A stretch of DNA of 6,618 nt, taken from assembly GCA_947178685.1 (NCBI GenBank), contig CAMWZE010000086.1:1-6618 (forward strand), in the 5' to 3' direction. Position 1 is the stretch's first letter, and every line of letters starts with the position of its first letter. The notes beneath the pieces are model-generated. The model searched no databases. It was not told the origin of the DNA and worked only from the letters and a program-made list of their open reading frames with translations. Below, one piece after another: positions 1 to 3,769 of this stretch. A program made the translations under genes and the position numbers. Source of the DNA: an uncultured Porphyromonadaceae bacterium. Its GTDB lineage: Bacteria; Bacteroidota; Bacteroidia; Bacteroidales; Muribaculaceae.

Positions 1-91
1 GGGAAAGATGAGCAGTGCGGAACTTCGCAAGGCTGGGAGAAAAGAGCCTGGCTCATGCAGACAACTACGGCTGAGAAAATCAATAGTCTCA
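1..91 (-). CDS. Possible N-terminus of an exported protein, cut by window edge
   Basis: Reading the minus strand from the ATG at 91 gives 30 codons open to the window edge. The translation begins MRLLIFSAVVVCMSQALFSQ and continues PCEVPHCSSF. One early arginine, a hydrophobic run at about residues 3-18 and a polar stretch after it look like a Sec signal peptide. The residue before Cys12 is Val, which does not suit a lipobox, so a soluble exported protein is more likely than a lipoprotein. There is no Shine-Dalgarno site; the leader is AT-rich, as is common in Bacteroidota. The nearest good promoter is at 382-415, with a terminator in between. A weak match (TAAAATTG, 134-141) lies closer. The product cannot be recognised from so short a fragment. 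A plus-strand reading ending at 96 is the competing interpretation. Confidence 0.4.
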
Positions 92-254
92 TATAATAAT
101 AAATTTATTACTGCCATTATACTTTAATTACTGCAATTTTAGATATTTATTGTCTGATTTGAGAATTATATCAATCAATGGCCTATTTTATTCAACGAAA
201 CCGGCATGTTTATTTAGACTTCTGTCCGATGGAGTGGGAGGCGAGATAATATGT

Positions 255-294
255 AAAAAAATGACGTCCTGTGTTACGGAATTCACAGGACGTC
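255..294 (-). terminator. Intrinsic terminator, minus strand
   Basis: An 11-bp perfect stem (GACGTCCTGTG at 263-273 with CACAGGACGTC at 284-294) encloses a 10-base loop. Read on the minus strand it is followed, after one A, by seven Ts (255-261). This is the classic rho-independent layout in the minus direction. On the plus strand no T run follows, so it is directional. It lies about 360 bases past the SpoIID stop and about 90 bases past the predicted start of the transcript from the 382-415 promoter, so it fits the latter better. Confidence 0.72.
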
Positions 295-378
295 CGGCTC
301 ATGTAATTTCTATCGTCTGCCGTATATATTTAAAAATAATTTCAATCTGAGAGATAGGAGTGCATCACAAATACACTT
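255..378 (-). ncRNA. Candidate small RNA or attenuated leader (about 125 nt)
   Basis: A strong minus-strand promoter at 382-415 should start transcription near 378, and the intrinsic terminator ends it near 255. The predicted RNA has a 5' hairpin (AGTGTA/TGCACT around loop TTTGTGA, plus coordinates 359-377, with one G-T pair), an AU-rich middle, and the strong 3' terminator hairpin. No credible coding frame lies inside: one ATG frame stops after seven codons, and another starts only just before the terminator stem and runs through it. It could be a free small RNA, or a leader controlling the possible exported-protein gene that starts at 91, about 165 bases beyond the terminator. The match to any known RNA family is unknown; the call rests only on promoter-terminator geometry. 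Confidence 0.42.
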
Positions 379-381
379 TTT

Positions 382-415
382 GGCAAAGTTAACACAATAA
401 TAGAAATTATGCAAA
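382..415 (-). promoter_or_regulatory. Bacteroidota-type promoter driving the candidate small RNA
   Basis: On the minus strand, TTTG (412-415) is followed after exactly 20 bases by TAACTTTG (384-391). This matches the Bacteroides primary-sigma pattern TTTG-N(19-21)-TAnnTTTG in full. Transcription would start near 378 and run toward lower coordinates. It matches the ATPase-gene promoter at 3457-3490 at 29 of 34 positions. Confidence 0.68.
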
Positions 416-593
416 TTAAATCAGACAATTGAATCTGGTTCAACATAGGAGTGAAGATTAGATGTAGTCTCTATCTCCGTTATTTAATTAAAACCCTCGC
501 TCGATATCTGTTGATTATTACGGTAAGTATGTGTCACAAATTAATTATCGCTACTTATATTTCTGGTCGTCCTCTAAGACGATATATCATTAA

Positions 594-620
594 TTTATGA
601 CTCATAAGTAGAGTCATAAA
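594..620. repeat. 10-bp inverted repeat downstream of the SpoIID-type gene
   Basis: TTTATGACTC (594-603) and GAGTCATAAA (611-620) pair perfectly around a 7-base loop. The hairpin begins about 30 bases beyond the SpoIID-type stop codon. Only TTAATGATAT follows it on the minus strand, so it is a poor intrinsic terminator. It may instead stabilise the 3' end of the message or act with Rho. It is the only hairpin of this size close to the 3' end of that gene. Confidence 0.5.
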
Positions 621-651
621 GGGGTGTATGTATCGGTCAATGTACGGAATT

Positions 652-1821
652 TTAGGTGGATAGAGAGACGCCGGGATAGTAGAAGGATAGGATGGAGCGG
701 AAGTCGTGTCCTTCGAGAGCCATGCGCGCCGCACCGATCTGACATAGGCCCACTCCATGTCCCCAACCGGACCCGTCAATTGCGAATTCAAGCGATATGT
801 CCTTATTATTCATGATGGAATTGGGGGAAGTTATCCGTGTCTCCGATTCGGTCTCTTTGTGAGGTGAGGGTTGCCTTGTTATTGTGATTGCTGATGAATA
901 GAGATGGGTGGGGGAGAGGAGCCGACGAATCATCAGTTCCTTGCCGATTTGAAGATTGCCTTTAGTGCCGGTCAATTTCAATCGGTCGGCTCTTCCGGAT
1001 GGCCCGCGATGTGTGATTTCAATATTAAGTATATCACCTAAGTCTCTTTTGAATTTATTTCGTAAGTTGATGGCTACTGCACGAGCGGAGATAGATGTAT
1101 GCCAACGATAACCACCATCGTTAGCGAGATCGTAATCTTTCAATATGGCGTTAAGCACCTCTTTTCGGGAGTCTTGAGATAATTCTGAAAGATTGCACCA
1201 TGGATCGTCAAAGCTTTTAAGGGCAGGGGGATTGGTGTCTTGCCAACAGGTGGAGAAGAGTTCCGTGCGACCTCCACAGCATTTGGAGAAACGTGTGTCG
1301 ACCAATCCTCCGTCAGGAGCACGAAGCACCAGCCCGGCAGTGGCACGTATCGCATCAAGTATTTCCGGGCGTATAGGCTGGATTCCCTGATAGCGCTGGC
1401 AATGATCGTCGGAGCAGACGTGGAAACCCTGATGGTCGCAGGTGTCTTCCCAGTTTACGATGAGGTCGGGTGAGTCAATCTTGCCGCTGTTGTCATGAGG
1501 ATGTTCACCGGTGATTTTCCCGAGAGCCCAACTGCGCGAGATTACAGCATGGGCTTTCAGAAATTCAGCCGGTGCTTCGGGATTCATCTCGCTGCCAACC
1601 ACACATTCCAGATATTTCTCCAACGGTAGACGATTGATTACCGTGAACGTAGGGTCATTGTTGCGGATAACCTCACCGGGCAAAAGGGCTTCGATTGTTT
1701 TCTGCCAGTGAAAGTCCTTGCCGATTAACATATTACGAAGTAATACTCCATTTGGAGTATTCTCTAAAATCGGTTTTCCAAGAGTGGGTATGCCCACGTC
1801 GATCATTCTCATAATTGCCAT
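652..1821 (-). CDS. SpoIID/LytB-domain protein (putative peptidoglycan-active enzyme)
   Basis: The 389-residue protein carries both SpoIID-family signatures. The first is LPLEKYLECVVGSEMNPEAP at about residues 65-84, running on into LKAHAVISRSWAL; E78 aligns with the glutamate required in Bacillus SpoIID. The second is the C-terminal GSGWGHGVGLCQIGAARMAL at residues 350-369, followed by a YYPGV ending. Between them a Cys/His cluster (C128, H130, H134, C136, H140, C141) and CCGG at 181-184 could bind metal. Sporulation SpoIID is a lytic transglycosylase acting on glycan strands stripped of stem peptides; here a cell-wall turnover role is inferred, since Bacteroidota do not sporulate. No signal peptide is visible, so its location is uncertain. 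The ATG at 1821 has GAGG about 11 bases upstream; in-frame ATGs at codons 4 and 6 are alternatives. It lies 43 bases after the ATPase gene with no promoter seen between, so co-transcription is likely. It looks more GC-rich than its neighbours. Confidence 0.9.
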   Translation of the reverse strand: MAIMRMIDVGIPTLGKPILENTPNGVLLRNMLIGKDFHWQKTIEALLPGEVIRNNDPTFTVINRLPLEKYLECVVGSEMNPEAPAEFLKAHAVISRSWALGKITGEHPHDNSGKIDSPDLIVNWEDTCDHQGFHVCSDDHCQRYQGIQPIRPEILDAIRATAGLVLRAPDGGLVDTRFSKCCGGRTELFSTCWQDTNPPALKSFDDPWCNLSELSQDSRKEVLNAILKDYDLANDGGYRWHTSISARAVAINLRNKFKRDLGDILNIEITHRGPSGRADRLKLTGTKGNLQIGKELMIRRLLSPTHLYSSAITITRQPSPHKETESETRITSPNSIMNNKDISLEFAIDGSGWGHGVGLCQIGAARMALEGHDFRSILSFYYPGVSLST

Positions 1822-1864
1822 TTTAAATACCTCGTCAGCGATGATTTCATTGGAAGCTATAACC

Positions 1865-3421
1865 TCACACTATTATCCAATCTTCAATACAACGGCTTTT
1901 TGAGGAGAAACTTACGCCTATTTTGAAAAGCTTACGGTCGTCTGTGAGATAGGGTCTTGCATAATGTTTCTCATTGATCTGACATAATGCCGACTCAGCA
2001 GAATGATCATATTTCAATTCAATTATATAAATGTAGTCGTCTGTTTCGATTACAAGGTCGATGCTACCTTCTGATGTATGGACTTCCGCTTTAGTCTCCA
2101 TCCCTATAAGATCGGTGAGGAGAAAGAATGCGTTCTGAAAATTATTCTCGTTCTCAAGTTTCAGTTTATAGTCAACTCCAGCAAAATAACTTTGCAGTGA
2201 CTTCATAGCAGCATCCGGTTCTCCAAGAATAAAGCGAGCCGATATATCTTCGATCAGATGTTTTGCAGTAGTGGTCTTGCATTTCACATAATAGGGCAAC
2301 AGCATGTCGAAAAAGCCTTTCCGGACCTCATCGTTCGGAATGCCGAGACGGAGTCGCTTTATTTTTTTATTATAGCTCTTGATGGTCAGATACCCGGTCT
2401 GATATAGCAACGCGAGTGGCCGGGGACTATGAAGGTCAAGACCTTTGAGATCGTCTTCGGTGCAATATGTGTCGAATATATTTTTAAGGTCGGCATTCAC
2501 TCTCTTCAACGACTCTGCCAGAATAGTAGGAAAACCTGTTTCAATCCAGTAGTTCTCTAAACCGGAATATTTCATAGCTTTAAGTAAAGACCATGGATTA
2601 TAGATATCGCTTCCAAATTTTGAGAAACGATAGCCATCGTAGATGCGTTTTAGTTTTTCGCAGGTTTTTTCATAACTCCATCCCTCGGTTTCACTTAATT
2701 TGCTTATACCTTCTTGAAAATTATCATGAAGCTCCTTTTCAGTGATGCCACAAATATCTGCAAAATCCTCGGTGAAGGATATATCGTCGAGATTATTAAG
2801 ATCGGAGAAAACACTTAGTTTACTGAATCGACTTACTCCTGTAAGAAAAACGAGTCGGATATGTTCGGCGCTACTCTTGAAGTTAGAGTAAAATGATGAG
2901 AGCTTTTCACGGAAATATTGGAAATTTTCATCTTTGTTAAGATTACCTACCAACGGTTTGTCGTACTCATCGACAAGTATCACCACAGGTTGTCCTGTTT
3001 TCTCATGCGCTCCCTTAATTACATTTCGGAAGCGCACGGATATATCATCGCTTACTTTCTCCACATCATAAAGTTTTTCCCACTCTCTGAGACAATTTAC
3101 GATATTCTCCTCCAGATGCTTGCTCTCATCGTATTTATCGGTATTCAGGTCAATATATAGAACCGGATAAGCAGTCCAGTCCCGGTTGATGGAGTCAATA
3201 TAAAGACCACGGAAGAGATCACGCTTGCCCTCAAAAAAATATCTCAATGTAGAGAGAAATAAGCTCTTACCGAAACGACGCGGACGTGCGAGAAAGTAAT
3301 ATTGAGTTTTACTCTCTGCTATTTTTGCTACAAATGCGGTTTTGTCAACGTAGAGGGCACCCCCTTCCCGCAGTTGCTTGAAATCTTGTTGGCCGATCGC
3401 ATAGTCCACTCTTCTTTCCAT
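1865..3421 (-). CDS. AAA-ATPase-like / PD-(D/E)XK nuclease-superfamily protein
   Basis: At 518 residues this appears full length for the family that joins an AAA-ATPase-like domain to a C-terminal PDDEXK_9-type domain. The N-terminal part shows YVDKTAF (24-30), a variant Walker A RPRRFGKS (46-53), a Walker B-like VVILVDEYDKP (146-156, D151/E152) and a LTGVSRFS sensor-like motif (193-200). The C-terminal part shows SIDLVIET and YIIELK (D455, E468, K470), the D...ExK core of PD-(D/E)XK nucleases, then QINEKHYARPY and the terminal SFSSKSRCIEDW. The key residues of both domains are present, so it may be active. Family members occur in many copies in Bacteroidales genomes and their role is not established; defence, mobile-element or regulatory functions are all guesses. 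It has its own promoter (3457-3490) and a short leader of about 30 bases, and it precedes the SpoIID-type gene on the same strand. Confidence 0.92.
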   Translation of the reverse strand: MERRVDYAIGQQDFKQLREGGALYVDKTAFVAKIAESKTQYYFLARPRRFGKSLFLSTLRYFFEGKRDLFRGLYIDSINRDWTAYPVLYIDLNTDKYDESKHLEENIVNCLREWEKLYDVEKVSDDISVRFRNVIKGAHEKTGQPVVILVDEYDKPLVGNLNKDENFQYFREKLSSFYSNFKSSAEHIRLVFLTGVSRFSKLSVFSDLNNLDDISFTEDFADICGITEKELHDNFQEGISKLSETEGWSYEKTCEKLKRIYDGYRFSKFGSDIYNPWSLLKAMKYSGLENYWIETGFPTILAESLKRVNADLKNIFDTYCTEDDLKGLDLHSPRPLALLYQTGYLTIKSYNKKIKRLRLGIPNDEVRKGFFDMLLPYYVKCKTTTAKHLIEDISARFILGEPDAAMKSLQSYFAGVDYKLKLENENNFQNAFFLLTDLIGMETKAEVHTSEGSIDLVIETDDYIYIIELKYDHSAESALCQINEKHYARPYLTDDRKLFKIGVSFSSKSRCIEDWIIV

Positions 3422-3428
3422 AGCTTAT

Positions 3429-3454
3429 CATTTACATGTTGTGGATTCTCCTTT
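3429..3454 (-). promoter_or_regulatory. Shine-Dalgarno-like site aimed at a start-stop codon pair upstream of the ATPase start
   Basis: On the minus strand AAAGGAG (3448-3454) is too far (26 bases) from the ATPase ATG at 3421. It is well spaced (about 11 bases) from an ATG at 3437 that is followed at once by TAA. A second ATG at 3431 opens an out-of-frame 28-codon reading that overlaps the real gene start. The chosen start at 3421 stands because it begins the conserved family N-terminus. Confidence 0.35.
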
Positions 3455-3456
3455 AA

Positions 3457-3490
3457 GGCAAAGTTAACAAAATAAATGAAGTTATGCAAG
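3457..3490 (-). promoter_or_regulatory. Bacteroidota-type promoter of the ATPase-like gene
   Basis: On the minus strand CTTG (3487-3490) is followed after 20 bases by TAACTTTG (3459-3466). The -7 element matches the consensus fully and the -33 element matches three of four positions. Transcription should start near 3452, giving a leader of about 30 bases before the ATG at 3421. It is probably also the promoter for the SpoIID-type gene downstream. Confidence 0.68.
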
Positions 3491-3538
3491 CATCACAAAT
3501 CATGATGAAGAGCGAAGATTAAAAAACTCAAAAGAAAA

Positions 3539-3570
3539 TTAAAAAAATAATAATATTTTTTCTAATTTTG
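3539..3570 (+). promoter_or_regulatory. Plus-strand promoter candidate 1 for the GH27 gene
   Basis: TAATTTTG (3563-3570) is a full match to the Bacteroidota -7 element TAnnTTTG. Twenty bases upstream, the expected -33 position holds TTAA (3539-3542), a poor match. The start would be near 3577, giving a leader of about 190 bases. Confidence 0.45.
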
Positions 3571-3598
3571 CAGTTGCCAATTTGTGATACTACCTTTA
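3567..3598 (+). promoter_or_regulatory. Plus-strand promoter candidate 2 for the GH27 gene
   Basis: TTTG (3567-3570), which is also the end of candidate 1's -7 element, is followed after exactly 20 bases by TACCTTTA (3591-3598), one base off the TAnnTTTG consensus. The start would be near 3605, giving a leader of about 165 bases. An ATTTGTGA copy sits in the spacer. Confidence 0.42.
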
Positions 3599-3736
3599 AC
3601 ATATTCTCGCTATTATCGCATGAGAAGTATTTAATTTTTTAGAGAGACGATATGTCCACATCGTAGATTGATGCAGATCTTATGTATTATGTCGATTCGT
3701 CCTCGGTATATAGTGGGATGTAGTGGTTTTTACGGA

Positions 3737-3750
3737 TATTGATATCAATA
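3737..3750. promoter_or_regulatory. 14-bp perfect palindrome just upstream of the GH27 gene
   Basis: TATTGATATCAATA is fully self-complementary and lies 19 bases before the GH27 start codon. A symmetric site in this position could be an operator for a dimeric regulator, or could occlude the ribosome binding region. No regulator gene is in the window, and an AT-rich palindrome of this length can arise by chance. Confidence 0.3.
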
Positions 3751-3769
3751 GTAACTAACAAAATTTATC

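Larger units (their letters stand above)
92..651. other. 560-bp intergenic region with regulatory signals but no convincing gene
   Basis: This AT-rich stretch lies between the left-edge partial gene and the 3' end of the SpoIID-type gene. Short open frames here are not convincing: they have no family signature, and one plus-strand frame (150-350) runs straight through a terminator hairpin. What can be supported is a minus-strand promoter (382-415), a minus-strand intrinsic terminator (255-294), a 10-bp inverted repeat (594-620) just past the SpoIID stop, and a small 5-bp hairpin (567-582). From about 421 to 566 nothing is identified apart from a TCACAAAT copy at 534-541. Confidence 0.7.
3422..3769. 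other. Divergent intergenic region, 348 bp
   Basis: The region separates the minus-strand ATPase gene from the plus-strand GH27 gene. It holds the ATPase promoter near its left end, plus-strand promoter candidates in the middle (3539-3598), and a GH27 leader of roughly 160-190 bases that ends with a 14-bp palindrome. Two copies of the 8-mer ATTTGTGA (3493-3500 on minus, 3580-3587 on plus) lie between or within the opposing promoters. No small gene or strong terminator was seen here. Confidence 0.75.

Noticed and set aside
1..96. Plus-strand reading open from the left edge to TAA at 94-96 (ending TTTAEKINSLI), as the C-terminus of a gene
   Set aside because: Thirty open codons with no recognisable motif; another plus frame is open to 127 as well. 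The minus-strand reading has a signal peptide-like start and matches neighbouring gene direction, so it is preferred, but only weakly.
97..110. TAATAAATTTATTA palindrome
   Set aside because: It consists only of A and T in AT-rich sequence, so chance is a sufficient explanation.
112..120. TATAAT-like box on the minus strand before the possible left-edge gene
   Set aside because: Bacteroidota primary promoters use TAnnTTTG rather than TATAAT, and no suitably spaced upstream element was found.
150..350. Plus-strand 66-codon open frame
   Set aside because: It runs through the strong 263-294 terminator hairpin, has no family signature and no promoter, and opposes the better-supported minus-strand transcript.
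1140..1711. Several 65-77-codon frames on both strands inside the SpoIID-type gene
   Set aside because: They overlap conserved SpoIID sequence and show no domain or start signals of their own; they are shadow frames.
652..1821. SpoIID match as a sign of a spore-forming Firmicute
   Set aside because: Promoter type, the ATPase family and the secretion tail all point to Bacteroidales, where SpoIID/LytB-domain proteins also occur.
1865..3421. AAA/PD-(D/E)XK protein as part of a known defence system or transposon
   Set aside because: No partner defence genes, terminal repeats or target duplications were seen around it; domain type alone does not justify the claim.
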